DNA of 64,000 bases, from positions 1 to 64,000 of the forward strand of contig JACKLV010000012.1 of assembly GCA_024235755.1 (NCBI GenBank). Direction: 5' to 3'. Shown here in pieces: positions 18,478 through 27,457 of this stretch. The notes beneath the pieces were generated by a model. That model worked only from the letters and a program-made list of their open reading frames with translations. It was not told the origin of the DNA and ran no database searches. The translations under genes and the position numbers were made by a program. This stretch comes from Burkholderiales bacterium (GTDB taxonomy: Bacteria; Pseudomonadota; Gammaproteobacteria; Burkholderiales; Nitrosomonadaceae). Within the stretch, counting starts at the first letter, position 1; each line of letters begins with the position of its first letter.

Positions 18478-19332
18478 TTGTTTACGAAAAAGCATTTTAA
18501 ATTAACAAAGATCGCTGCACAGGTTTCGGCTGTGGCTGTCGCTGCTTTATTCGGTACACAGGCTTATGCGGCCGGTGCAGTATCTGTGACCAGTTCCTGG
18601 ACTGGCAGTGATAATAGTCTCGATGGCGGTTCAACGGCTATTACAGCAACGGGTATAGGTAACCAGAATGGCTATACTGACAACCCGGCACTGAATAATT
18701 CCGCTTGGGGCCATGCAGGCACTTGGTTCGTTTTTGAAAATACCCTCGGCGGTAGTGATGTCAGTGTATCAGTGAATGGTGCAGCTGGTTTTGTTCCCGG
18801 GGTTACGGTCTGGGCAACCGACGGAGCCTTTGATGGCGGGACAACAGGCTTTGGTGGCGAAGTACCTTCAGGCACCGTTTTTTCAGGCACGCCGCATGTG
18901 TTTAATGCCACCGGTGCTCAAGGAGACGCCGGTACATTATGGATGCAAGATGGACAAGGCGGTAATGTCCTTGAAACCCTGGGGTATGCTGTCTCCAACC
19001 CTGCAATCAATGTTGCAAGTGCTGCATGGGGCGAATCAGTGCTGGCTGGTGCACATGATGTCAGTGTGTCCAATACATTTGAATCCGGCGTCACCGGCAT
19101 TACAAGTGCCAGTTCTGCGACACTCGACTTCGACAATCTAGCTGCAGGCTGGTATGCCGTGTATGTGGGTGGTACCGATAGCTTATCAGCTGGCGGAGGA
19201 TACGACCTGGTTGTAAGCGCAGTACCTGAAGCAGAAACCTGGGCGATGTTGCTGGCAGGGCTAGGCCTTATCGGTTGGCGCTTGAGGAGTCAATCGCGCG
19301 AAGTAGAGTCCGGCATGATTCCAGCAGCCTAA
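18478..19332 (+). CDS. PEP-CTERM sorting domain protein
   Basis: This exported protein of about 284 residues is predicted to be sorted by exosortase. It has a signal peptide (MFTKKHFKLTKIAAQ to about TQAYA), a Gly/Ser/Thr-rich low-complexity body, and the tripartite C-terminal signal: VPEAETW (the PEP-like motif), the hydrophobic stretch AMLLAGLGLIGW, and basic RLRSQSRE. An unusual tail of about ten residues follows the basic end. The start chosen is TTG at 18478, with AGGAG six bases upstream; a longer frame from 18421 lacks a ribosome site. The truncated paralogue at 19487 uses the same arrangement of AGGAGAG and TTG, which supports this start. Upstream lie a candidate operator, promoter and c-di-GMP riboswitch. 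Confidence 0.9.
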   Translation: MFTKKHFKLTKIAAQVSAVAVAALFGTQAYAAGAVSVTSSWTGSDNSLDGGSTAITATGIGNQNGYTDNPALNNSAWGHAGTWFVFENTLGGSDVSVSVNGAAGFVPGVTVWATDGAFDGGTTGFGGEVPSGTVFSGTPHVFNATGAQGDAGTLWMQDGQGGNVLETLGYAVSNPAINVASAAWGESVLAGAHDVSVSNTFESGVTGITSASSATLDFDNLAAGWYAVYVGGTDSLSAGGGYDLVVSAVPEAETWAMLLAGLGLIGWRLRSQSREVESGMIPAA

Positions 19333-19356
19333 CAACTGATTGTACGGTACCGACAG

Positions 19357-19390
19357 GAAAGGACAATTCATTTCTGTCCTTTCTTTGTCT
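19357..19390 (+). terminator. Probable intrinsic terminator of the PEP-CTERM gene
   Basis: GAAAGGACA (19357-19365) pairs perfectly with TGTCCTTTC (19375-19383) around a nine-base loop, and a T-rich tail (TTTGTCTTTG) follows. It begins 25 bases after the PEP-CTERM stop codon, as expected for a Rho-independent terminator. Confidence 0.7.
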
Positions 19391-19486
19391 TTGATCAACG
19401 CGCTTCATAGTGTCATTCATTAAAGCTTAATTTGGATAATTTGTAAACTGACACAGTTAAGTCATATTGCTTTAGGAGAGAATAAG

Positions 19487-19705
19487 TTGACACAAAAACA
19501 TGTACAGTCGACTGCAATTGCTATTCAAGCTTCGTTGATTGCTATAGTTTCGTTATTTAGCACAAACGCCGATGCGGTTGATGCGTTAAATATAAAGTCA
19601 TGGGCCACGGCAAATCAGCTTGATACGTATTCTATTACGATAACTGCAACCGATAGTCTAGAGCCAGTTAGTTTTATCAACGATCCGGCAACGAATAAAT
19701 ATTGA
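19487..19705 (+). pseudogene. Truncated paralogue of the PEP-CTERM gene
   Basis: A 72-codon frame starts with TTG, has AGGAG eight bases upstream, and encodes a signal peptide (MTQKHVQSTAIAIQASLIAI onward) ending near NADA. It aligns with the N-terminus of the neighbouring PEP-CTERM protein: KH..., LF(G/S)T(Q/N), an SW...ITATD/ITATG segment and NDPATN/DNPALN. It then stops, without the body or any PEP-CTERM signal. The likely history is duplication followed by truncation. The mature peptide could not be sorted by exosortase. Whether it is still expressed is unknown. Confidence 0.55.
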
Positions 19706-19992
19706 GAAATTATAGATCAGGTGAAAGAGCCAAATATATGGTCATTTGGTATTTTGCCAGATTGACAGATAATTTTATAGTTACCCAGCATGATTGATAT
19801 TTACCGGGGTGAAGGATATTCACGCTTTGTTATTTATCAATATAAAAATTGGAAATGGCAGTTGTCTTATTTGATCGTGGTTATATCGTGCTAATGAAAA
19901 TCAAACCTGACAGAAGGTATAAACATTTATATAAATACCAGCAAAAGTAGTGCAAATAAAAAGCAATACTGATATTGGCAAGGGGGTGGAAA
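19706..19992. other. Intergenic stretch before the peroxidase pair
   Basis: This AT-rich stretch of 287 bp between the truncated PEP-CTERM copy and the first peroxidase gene presumably holds the peroxidase promoter. Possible eroded PEP-CTERM coding sequence continues for about 50 bases after 19705. No hairpin or RNA gene was recognised. Confidence 0.4.
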
Positions 19993-22194
19993 ATGCTAAT
20001 TCTAATAAAAAAATTTATTGCCAGTCAGCTTAGTATATTTTTTCTGACTTTCTACATGAGTTCACAGGTGCTGGCTAGTGGTCCAGTGCCTTTATCATTA
20101 AAAGGCGCGCCTGTGCCGGAAGTGCCGGGGCTGCTCGACGGGCCAGACCCTATTATTGTCAACAAGGAAAAAGCGATAGTTCTGGGCAAGGCGCTGTTCT
20201 GGGACATGAATGTCGGCAGCGACGGCGTGGCATGCGCTACCTGTCATTTCCATGCGGGCGCAGACCGGCGCATTAAAAACCAGCTTTCGCCGATCGGTAA
20301 AAACAGCGATCTGCCCGAGGAGTTTTCACTCAGGAAAGGCGGGGCGCTTCGTGGACCCAACGCCACGTTGACTAAAGACGATTTCCCGTTTTTTGATACC
20401 AATGACCCAACAAGCCGTCTAGGCGTAACCTATAACAGCGACGATGTAGTTTCTTCCGCGGGTACTTTCGGTGGCGTTTTCCGAGACGTCAATAGATTCG
20501 AGGGTATGTCTGACAGCTGCGATCACAGTGTCGATGCGGTCTTTCATGTGGGCGCAAAAGGCACGCGCAGGGTTGAACCACGTAATGCGCCAACCGTCAT
20601 CAACGCGGTATTCAATTTCCGCAACTTCTGGGACGGGCGTGCAAATAATATTTTTAACGGCAGCAGCGAATGGGGAGATCGCGATCCCGATGCTGGCGTA
20701 TGGATCAAAAGTGCCAATGGCACTGTTCGCAAGGAACGATTGCGGCTGATCAACTCCTCACTGGCATCTCAGGCATTGGCCACAGCGGTCAATAGCGTCG
20801 AAATGGTTTGTGAAAACAGAACACTTGCCGACCTGGGACGAAAACTACTGTTTCGCCAGCCGCTTGAACATCAACATGTGCACTGGAATGACAGCGTGTT
20901 AGGCAATTATGCCAACAGTACGGGAGGGCAACTAAGAAAGGGATTGCATACGCCTTACTATGTCCTGATTATGCAGGCATTTAATCCTAAATACTGGTCT
21001 TACTATACGCGCGGCCAGTTTGGTGCGCCGTCGCCGAGTTCAGCAACGCACAGTCTGCCTTATTTGCAGGTCGAAGCCAATTTTGGAATGTTTTTCGCGC
21101 TGGCATTGCAGCTGTACCAGGCAACGCTGATTTCCGACGATGCACCGTTTGACCGCAGTACTAGAGATGCAAATGGTATACCGATTGACCTGAGTGAATC
21201 GGCGCAACGCGGCATGGAAATTATGCAAAACGCACATTGTACGCTTTGTCATCTCGGCCCAAATCTTACGACATCTGCGGTTGTAACAAACGGTATTCTG
21301 CATGAAATTGACCATGAAGCATTTGGCCATGAGGATTCAAATGAACGCATCAGCGTCAAGGGCATTGTTACACAATTGGCTGCAAGTTCAGCCCAGATGT
21401 TTGGAGATATCGGCTTTTCGGCTACGGGTGTGACGCCAGTAGAAAATGATCCAGGCCTAGGCGGATTCGATCGGTTTGGCAATCCACTGTCATTTTCTGA
21501 TCAGTATATGCAGTTGCTTGCCGGCAATGAAGAATGGATTGTCGATCCTTTTATCAGGGATATCCGGCCCTGTGATATGGATGTCCCTATTGCTAAAGAC
21601 GAGGACAAGCCAAATGTGTTTAAGTTTACGCGTGCTGAAGGCTTACGGTTACAAGAACAAGACGCTGACGATTGCTTTAACCCGGATGGAATATTTGTTC
21701 CAACCGTTGAAGCCGCTCGAGCAGAGCTGGAAAAGCCGGATAGGCAACGGTTCTTGAGCGGTGCTACGGGTTCTTTCAAAGTGCCATCGCTCAGAAATGT
21801 CGAGCTGACCGGCCCTTATATGCATAATGGCGGCATGGCGACACTGGAACAGGTGATTGAATTTTATGCGCGTGGAGGTAATTTCGATAGGGATGCTGAA
21901 GAACCTTTCAAGATATTTTCGCAGCCATCTTTAACAGGCGATCTGCAACAACTAAAAGACGTGGTTAATTTTCTTAAAAGCCTGACCGATGAGCGGGTAC
22001 GTTACGAAAGAGCGCCGTTTGACCATCCTGAATTGATCGTATCTCACGGCCATGCGGGCGATAATCATGCTATCCAGGCGGAAAGCCCATTAAGTGCAGT
22101 ACTCGCGGCTGATGAAGTATTGGTGATACCGGCCGTCGGTGCCGAAGGTTCGGTTGAACCACTGCAGCCGTTTGAGTTTTATCTTGAAAAATAA
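19993..22194 (+). CDS. Di-haem cytochrome c peroxidase/MauG-family protein, copy 1
   Basis: This large periplasmic c-type cytochrome of 733 residues has a signal peptide ending near QVLASG. Two haem-binding CXXCH motifs are present: CATCH at 81-85 (in GSDGVACATCHFHAGADRR) and CTLCH at 416-420. Other family marks are RNAPTVINAVFNFRNFWDGR, and VPSLRNVELTGPYMHNGGMA near the C-terminus. Relatives reduce H2O2 or catalyse haem-radical oxidations. At over 700 residues it belongs to the long subgroup, whose substrate is unclear. The ATG at 19993 is preferred over a TTG at 19975, because the paralogue starts at the equivalent MLI and a G-rich ribosome site precedes it. Copy 2 follows 30 bp downstream, so the pair is probably co-transcribed. 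Confidence 0.9.
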   Translation: MLILIKKFIASQLSIFFLTFYMSSQVLASGPVPLSLKGAPVPEVPGLLDGPDPIIVNKEKAIVLGKALFWDMNVGSDGVACATCHFHAGADRRIKNQLSPIGKNSDLPEEFSLRKGGALRGPNATLTKDDFPFFDTNDPTSRLGVTYNSDDVVSSAGTFGGVFRDVNRFEGMSDSCDHSVDAVFHVGAKGTRRVEPRNAPTVINAVFNFRNFWDGRANNIFNGSSEWGDRDPDAGVWIKSANGTVRKERLRLINSSLASQALATAVNSVEMVCENRTLADLGRKLLFRQPLEHQHVHWNDSVLGNYANSTGGQLRKGLHTPYYVLIMQAFNPKYWSYYTRGQFGAPSPSSATHSLPYLQVEANFGMFFALALQLYQATLISDDAPFDRSTRDANGIPIDLSESAQRGMEIMQNAHCTLCHLGPNLTTSAVVTNGILHEIDHEAFGHEDSNERISVKGIVTQLAASSAQMFGDIGFSATGVTPVENDPGLGGFDRFGNPLSFSDQYMQLLAGNEEWIVDPFIRDIRPCDMDVPIAKDEDKPNVFKFTRAEGLRLQEQDADDCFNPDGIFVPTVEAARAELEKPDRQRFLSGATGSFKVPSLRNVELTGPYMHNGGMATLEQVIEFYARGGNFDRDAEEPFKIFSQPSLTGDLQQLKDVVNFLKSLTDERVRYERAPFDHPELIVSHGHAGDNHAIQAESPLSAVLAADEVLVIPAVGAEGSVEPLQPFEFYLEK
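20519..21188 (+). repeat. 670-bp block identical between the two peroxidase genes, copy A
   Basis: These bases match 22760-23429 without any difference I could find on reading both through, at a constant offset of 2241 bases. Both sides outside the block diverge clearly. This is the pattern left by recent gene conversion between tandem paralogues, although a local assembly effect could imitate it. Confidence 0.85.
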
Positions 22195-22224
22195 TTTATA
22201 AATTTAAGCGGGCAAGGAAAGAAC

Positions 22225-24429
22225 ATGCTAATCACCATAATAAGAATGACCGCTGATTTGGTCAAAATATTGTCATTAACCTTTTTTATTGCGCCAATGT
22301 CATTAGCTGCCGGTTTTGGACCGTTACCTGTATCATTAAAAGGCGCGCCTGTGCCGGAAGTGCCTGGGCTGCTCGACGGGCCAGACCCTATTATTGTCAA
22401 CAAGGAAAAAGCGATAGTTCTGGGTAAGGCGCTGTTCTGGGACATGAATGTCGGCAGTGACGGCGTGGCATGCGCCACCTGTCATTTCCATGCGGGCGCT
22501 GACCGGCGTATTAAAAACCAACTTTCACCAATCGGTAGAAACAGCGATCTGCCCGAGGAGTTTTCACTCAGGAAAGGCGGGGCGCTAGGTGGGCCCAATA
22601 CGACACTGACTAAAGACGATTTTCCGTTTTTTGATACCGATGATCCAAAAAATCATTTGGGAAATGTTACCTATAACAGCGACGATGTGGTTTCTTCCGC
22701 GGGTACATTCGGCGGTATTTTCCGCGACGCCAATATGTTCGGCGGCATGAATGATAGTTGCGATCACAGTGTCGATGCGGTCTTTCATGTGGGCGCAAAA
22801 GGCACGCGCAGGGTTGAACCACGTAATGCGCCAACCGTCATCAACGCGGTATTCAATTTCCGCAACTTCTGGGACGGGCGTGCAAATAATATTTTTAACG
22901 GCAGCAGCGAATGGGGAGATCGCGATCCCGATGCTGGCGTATGGATCAAAAGTGCCAATGGCACTGTTCGCAAGGAACGATTGCGGCTGATCAACTCCTC
23001 ACTGGCATCTCAGGCATTGGCCACAGCGGTCAATAGCGTCGAAATGGTTTGTGAAAACAGAACACTTGCCGACCTGGGACGAAAACTACTGTTTCGCCAG
23101 CCGCTTGAACATCAACATGTGCACTGGAATGACAGCGTGTTAGGCAATTATGCCAACAGTACGGGAGGGCAACTAAGAAAGGGATTGCATACGCCTTACT
23201 ATGTCCTGATTATGCAGGCATTTAATCCTAAATACTGGTCTTACTATACGCGCGGCCAGTTTGGTGCGCCGTCGCCGAGTTCAGCAACGCACAGTCTGCC
23301 TTATTTGCAGGTCGAAGCCAATTTTGGAATGTTTTTCGCGCTGGCATTGCAGCTGTACCAGGCAACGCTGATTTCCGACGATGCACCGTTTGACCGCAGT
23401 ACTAGAGATGCAAATGGTATACCGATTGAACTGAGTGAATCAGCGCAACGCGGCATGGAAGTTTTTCGAAGATCACACTGCGCACTCTGCCATATCGGTC
23501 CTAATTTCACTTCATCAGCGGTCGTCACAAACAGTATTCTGCAAAAAAGCATGCCTGAAGCATTTGGCAATGAAATATTCAGTATCCCCGTGAATAGTAT
23601 TGTTACACTACTAGCTGTAAATGCTGGCGCAATGTTTGAAGACGTTGGCTTTTCCGCTACGGGGGTGACACCGGATCAAAACGATTCTGGTCTGGGTGGC
23701 TTTGATCCATTCGGTAATCCGTTATCATTCACAGATCAGTATATGCAATTTTTGGCCGGTAATGGGGCAGGTGTGGTTGACCCTTACGTGGAAAATATCC
23801 GTCCTTGCGATATGGAATTTGCTATCGCAAGAGGCGATCTAAACAATCCGCATCCACTGATTTTCACACAGGTTGACGGTATACAACTGCAAGAGCAGGA
23901 TACAGTCGATTGCTTTAATCCACTCGGAATCTATATCCCGACCGTTGAGGCGGCTCAGGCTGAGCTGGAAAAGCCAAACAGATTTCGGTTTCTAAGCGGC
24001 GCTACGGGTTCATTTAAAATACCGTCACTCAGAAATGTGGAGTTGACCGGTCCCTATATGCATAATGGCGGCATGGCGACACTGGAACAGACAGTTGAAT
24101 TTTATACACGGGATGGTAATTTTGATGTCGATGCCAAGGAATTTGCCAAAATATTTACTCAACCGGCTTTAAGAGTCGATCCACAGCAATTTGACGATCT
24201 GCTCAATTTTTTAAAAAGCCTGACCGATGAGCGTGTGCGCTATGAGAGAGCGCCGTTTGATCATCCAGAGTTACTCGTATCACACGGTCATGCGGGTGAT
24301 AATCTTGCGATTCTAGCGGAAAGTTCGTTAAGTACAGTGCTTGCGGCGGATGAGATATTAGTGATTCCCGCTGTTGGCGCCGAAGGTTCTACCGAACCGC
24401 TACAGCCGTTTGAGTTTTATCTTGAATAA
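22225..24429 (+). CDS. Di-haem cytochrome c peroxidase/MauG-family protein, copy 2
   Basis: This 734-residue tandem paralogue of the preceding gene has a hydrophobic signal peptide ending near MSLAAG and haem sites CATCH (83-87) and CALCH (419-423). The N-terminal 80 mature residues and a central 223-residue block are almost or fully identical to copy 1. The region after the second haem (about 425-560) and the C-terminus differ at many positions, for instance NNPHPLIFTQVDGIQLQEQ against DKPNVFKFTRAEGLRLQEQ. So the two may differ in substrate or partner while sharing the haem core. The ribosome site is AAGGAAAG before ATG. A hairpin follows the stop. Confidence 0.9.
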   Translation: MLITIIRMTADLVKILSLTFFIAPMSLAAGFGPLPVSLKGAPVPEVPGLLDGPDPIIVNKEKAIVLGKALFWDMNVGSDGVACATCHFHAGADRRIKNQLSPIGRNSDLPEEFSLRKGGALGGPNTTLTKDDFPFFDTDDPKNHLGNVTYNSDDVVSSAGTFGGIFRDANMFGGMNDSCDHSVDAVFHVGAKGTRRVEPRNAPTVINAVFNFRNFWDGRANNIFNGSSEWGDRDPDAGVWIKSANGTVRKERLRLINSSLASQALATAVNSVEMVCENRTLADLGRKLLFRQPLEHQHVHWNDSVLGNYANSTGGQLRKGLHTPYYVLIMQAFNPKYWSYYTRGQFGAPSPSSATHSLPYLQVEANFGMFFALALQLYQATLISDDAPFDRSTRDANGIPIELSESAQRGMEVFRRSHCALCHIGPNFTSSAVVTNSILQKSMPEAFGNEIFSIPVNSIVTLLAVNAGAMFEDVGFSATGVTPDQNDSGLGGFDPFGNPLSFTDQYMQFLAGNGAGVVDPYVENIRPCDMEFAIARGDLNNPHPLIFTQVDGIQLQEQDTVDCFNPLGIYIPTVEAAQAELEKPNRFRFLSGATGSFKIPSLRNVELTGPYMHNGGMATLEQTVEFYTRDGNFDVDAKEFAKIFTQPALRVDPQQFDDLLNFLKSLTDERVRYERAPFDHPELLVSHGHAGDNLAILAESSLSTVLAADEILVIPAVGAEGSTEPLQPFEFYLE
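22760..23429 (+). repeat. 670-bp block identical between the two peroxidase genes, copy B
   Basis: This is the partner of 20519-21188. It covers the coding region from SCDHSVDAVFHVGAKG to just before the second haem site. The first mismatch downstream is at 23430 (Asp/Glu codon) and the first upstream is at 22758. Confidence 0.85.
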
Positions 24430-24460
24430 ACATAAGGACAACGTTACTATAAAGCCTATG

Positions 24461-24507
24461 GAATCGGGTTGCTAAATCAATAAATCTATGAGTTAACGAC
24501 CTGATTC
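24461..24507. terminator. Candidate terminator between convergent genes
   Basis: GAATCGGGTTG (24461-24471) can pair with CGACCTGATTC (24497-24507) over eleven positions including two G-U pairs, with a 25-base loop. It lies between the peroxidase pair and the convergent sugar transferase gene. No T-run follows, so the call is weak. Confidence 0.35.
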
Positions 24508-24579
24508 TACAACAACTTACTTCTCAGATTCCTGCGTCTGGATTGCTTGAAAGTATCTTCAATGCGATACACACATTTA

Positions 24580-25959
24580 TCAGTATGCGTTCTTTCTGTT
24601 TAACACAACCCAGACAGTACGGATGATGATCCATACATCCAGCCACAGCGACCAGTTATTCAGATAATATAAGTCGTGCTCGACGCGTTTTTCCATTTTC
24701 TCCAGAGCGTCAGTTTCTCCCCGCCAGCCGTTCACCTGCGCCCATCCGGTAATGCCGGGTTTGGTTTTGTGCCGCATCATATAACCCCTGATCAGTTTCC
24801 GGTACATTTCATTGTGCGCGACGGCATGCGGGCGCGGACCGACAACACTCATGCGCCCTTGCAACACATTGATAAACTGCGGCAGTTCATCCAGCGATGT
24901 ACGCCTCAAAAAAGCGCCTACTTTGGTAACCCGCTGATCATTTTTTTTCGCCTGCACGATAGTGTCGCCGTTTTCCGTTACGGTCATCGAGCGGAATTTA
25001 TACACAATGATTTCTTTGCCATTGTAACCATAACGGCGCTGCTTGAAGATAACAGGTCCGGGCGAAGACAGTTTGACAGCCAGGGCGATGCACAGCATCA
25101 ATGGCGAAAGCAGAATCAGTATCAGCGTGGCGAACAGATAGTCACTTGCGATTTTGACTACACCATCAATACCGGTATATGGCGACTCCCCGAGTGAAAC
25201 GATAGGCATATCGCCGATATAGTCAACCTGTGCCTGAAGCAAATCGAAAACGTAAATATCCGGTAAAAAATAGATGGAAGTAGTTGTATCAGAGAACTGT
25301 TCAACGATCTGTTGTATGCGCGGTTGAGATGTCATGGGCAGGCTGATAAAAATCATATCGATTTTATTTTGATGTACATACGAAATAATATCTTTGGTTC
25401 TGCCCAGATACGGCCCGAAATCGCCGCTGATTCTAGGGTGTTGGCGATCATCGAAATAACCTATATTCTCGATAAATAGCAACGGATGCGCGTTAAAATG
25501 ATTTAACAATTTCTGGCTTGTTGCATTGGCTCCGACAATAACGGAAGACCGTTGTTTACCCTGATCGCGCTGGAGGCTGATTATTCCTTTGACAGCCAAA
25601 TGGCTGATAATCAGTGCTAACGGCGTAATAATCATCCACGATACAATGACCTGTCTGGAAAAATATTCCGAAAAATGCGTTACATGGCCCAGAAATAATA
25701 AAATCGCAACAATAATCAACCAGCCAATAAGCGTATCGCGGATATAAGCCAGCAGATTTCCCTGTCGCCAGTTTTTATACAGTGACGTATGTTCATAAAC
25801 ATAACTGGAGATAAAGAAAATAATAATAATTAATACAAGGTAATGACTTGTAAACGTTTCTCCAAATAACCAAATTGACAGCAGCAACACGCTCCAGGTT
25901 ATAGTGGGGTCCAGAATATGCTTGAAAAAAGCGATTACTGGCAAGTCATATGTTTTCAT
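24580..25959 (-). CDS. Polyprenyl-phosphate sugar phosphotransferase (WcaJ/EpsE-type initiating transferase)
   Basis: This 459-residue enzyme starts exopolysaccharide repeat assembly by moving a hexose-1-phosphate onto undecaprenyl phosphate at the inner membrane. It has four N-terminal helices (about 15-125), a Rossmann-like middle domain (about 135-250), a fifth membrane segment (about 270-300) and the C-terminal bacterial sugar-transferase domain. That domain contains SPGPVIFKQRRYGYNGK, FRSMTV, RRTSLDELPQFINVLQGRM, SVVGPRPHAVAHNE and KPGITGWAQVNGWRGET. The sugar is not readable from sequence. Its ATG overlaps the stop of the upstream EpsL-like gene by four bases (ATGA), so the two are translationally coupled. 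Confidence 0.93.
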   Translation of the reverse strand: MKTYDLPVIAFFKHILDPTITWSVLLLSIWLFGETFTSHYLVLIIIIFFISSYVYEHTSLYKNWRQGNLLAYIRDTLIGWLIIVAILLFLGHVTHFSEYFSRQVIVSWMIITPLALIISHLAVKGIISLQRDQGKQRSSVIVGANATSQKLLNHFNAHPLLFIENIGYFDDRQHPRISGDFGPYLGRTKDIISYVHQNKIDMIFISLPMTSQPRIQQIVEQFSDTTTSIYFLPDIYVFDLLQAQVDYIGDMPIVSLGESPYTGIDGVVKIASDYLFATLILILLSPLMLCIALAVKLSSPGPVIFKQRRYGYNGKEIIVYKFRSMTVTENGDTIVQAKKNDQRVTKVGAFLRRTSLDELPQFINVLQGRMSVVGPRPHAVAHNEMYRKLIRGYMMRHKTKPGITGWAQVNGWRGETDALEKMEKRVEHDLYYLNNWSLWLDVWIIIRTVWVVLNRKNAY

Positions 25960-27188
25960 TGATTTCCTAGTATGTAGCGAAGTGAGACAGTAACACCATT
26001 GGCAGTAAAGCCGCCTAAAGAAGAATTCGATGACAGGCTGTTATGCACAGCCGCCGTGCTGAGTTCAGTGCCGTGAAATGGTGCATAGGTTAATTCCAGC
26101 GATGCCGTGAAGATTTTATTGTTATTGCTGAAATCAGCTGCCCGATTTGTAAAAACAGAGAAGCGATCAAACTTTTGTGTGAGATACGAAAAATAACCTT
26201 GCAGTTTCGTTTTTTCGGAGAATTGCCAAACCGTCGTCGCGCTGCCGCCCGTATTCAGGCTAAAATTAGCAGACAGGCTTTGTATGGCAACGGTTTCCCG
26301 CCAGCCACTGAGTGTTATCCCGATTTTGCCGGTGGGCTTCCAGAGGTAAGTCATTCGTGCGTTGAAACCGTTAAAATCACTGGTTGAAAAAGATGCGTTA
26401 TTTCTTTCTACCCAACCGCCTAAAAACCTAAGGTGTGATTTGCCGGATAACTTCCAATCGATTCTGCCTTTCACTTCATTCTGATTGTAGTCGTTTTCGG
26501 TAATTGTCTGAATTGGCGTTGTAAACTTTCCTCGAATATGCCGGTACTGCAGGCCGACTGAGCTGCCGCTCGACGCCAGATAATCAATGCCGGTCTCAAA
26601 CCGGTCTTCTCGGCGGTTTTGAAATCGTAATAAAACATTGTCTGATTGAAAATCGAAATGCGTATAGTCGCCGCGCAGACGCCAGCTCGGATGATAATGC
26701 CAGGCAAAATTAAAATATTCAGTATGCTGGCTGCGTACATTTTTTATAGCGGGTTGAAATAAAAAGGGCGCTAGACTCTTGTCGAAATTAGCGCCCAGAT
26801 TGCCTTCCAGCCTGTTTCCGAGAAACCAGTTCCAGTTTCCCTGCAAATTGAATGCGTTGTTATTGATCTGGCTGAATTTTTCGTAGCGGTTGTGACTCCA
26901 GTTTCCGTTGAAATGTAACTGCTGTCTGCTGATCTGTTTGTCGATTACAGCGCCGCCCAGAAAACGGTGTGAAATGTCAAACAGATTATTGGTGCCCAGT
27001 AACGCTTCTGCGTCCATCTGATCACGAATACGCAGGATATTGTCATCGGCCGTCATACTGTAACTCATATAAGGGCGGATCAATTTCCCGATTACCTCGG
27101 CCTGCACAGAAGAGTTAAAAAATAACGGCATTACGACCAAAACGGTGGCACTTAACAGTCTCTTGACCGAAAACATGAAAAAAAACAT
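25956..27188 (-). CDS. EpsL-like outer-membrane beta-barrel protein
   Basis: The 410-residue product has a signal peptide (to about VQAEV) followed by alternating aromatic/polar beta-strands (for instance LHFNGNWSHNRYEKF and FNFAWHYHPSWRLRGDYTHF) and ends in a strand, as outer-membrane barrels do. The start of the mature protein, RPYMSYSMTADDNILRI, resembles the EpsL family (TIGR03014) found in exosortase-linked EPS loci, proposed to take part in polysaccharide export. Coupling to the WcaJ-type gene supports this role. Two starts are possible (27188 and 27176), with no clear ribosome site for either. A TTTGTCACA half-site resembling the dyads at 18185 and 28564 lies at 27188-27196. Confidence 0.75.
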   Translation of the reverse strand: MFFFMFSVKRLLSATVLVVMPLFFNSSVQAEVIGKLIRPYMSYSMTADDNILRIRDQMDAEALLGTNNLFDISHRFLGGAVIDKQISRQQLHFNGNWSHNRYEKFSQINNNAFNLQGNWNWFLGNRLEGNLGANFDKSLAPFLFQPAIKNVRSQHTEYFNFAWHYHPSWRLRGDYTHFDFQSDNVLLRFQNRREDRFETGIDYLASSGSSVGLQYRHIRGKFTTPIQTITENDYNQNEVKGRIDWKLSGKSHLRFLGGWVERNNASFSTSDFNGFNARMTYLWKPTGKIGITLSGWRETVAIQSLSANFSLNTGGSATTVWQFSEKTKLQGYFSYLTQKFDRFSVFTNRAADFSNNNKIFTASLELTYAPFHGTELSTAAVHNSLSSNSSLGGFTANGVTVSLRYILGNQ

Positions 27189-27457
27189 TTGTCACAGTAG
27201 ATAAACGACTTCAGCCGATTTAGACGGGTATTTGCAAAAGAATACGCCCCTTCGTTTGACTTTAATCCGGCACATGCTTGATTTTGATTGCGGGTACAAA
27301 GGAATTCGATTTATGCAAGATAATAAAAATTACTGAAATTACTGAAATTACTGTGAAATAGATTGAAAACTTGATTTGTAGAGTTGTTCAGATCGATTAC
27401 TAATTTTGAATGCATTTTATGGTTCGTATAGATATAGCCCCGGCTCGCAGTCGGATT
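27189..27457. other. Upstream region of the EPS gene pair
   Basis: This 269-bp gap between the sulfotransferase stop and the EpsL-like start should hold the promoter of the EPS pair on the minus strand. It includes a short tandem repeat and a TTTGTCACA half-site. Nothing else was recognised. Confidence 0.4.
27329..27355. repeat. Short tandem repeat ATTACTGAA
   Basis: Two perfect copies of ATTACTGAA are followed by a third with two extra bases (ATTACTGTGAA), in the upstream region of the EpsL-like gene. It may be replication slippage or a set of binding sites. No function is evident. Confidence 0.5.
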
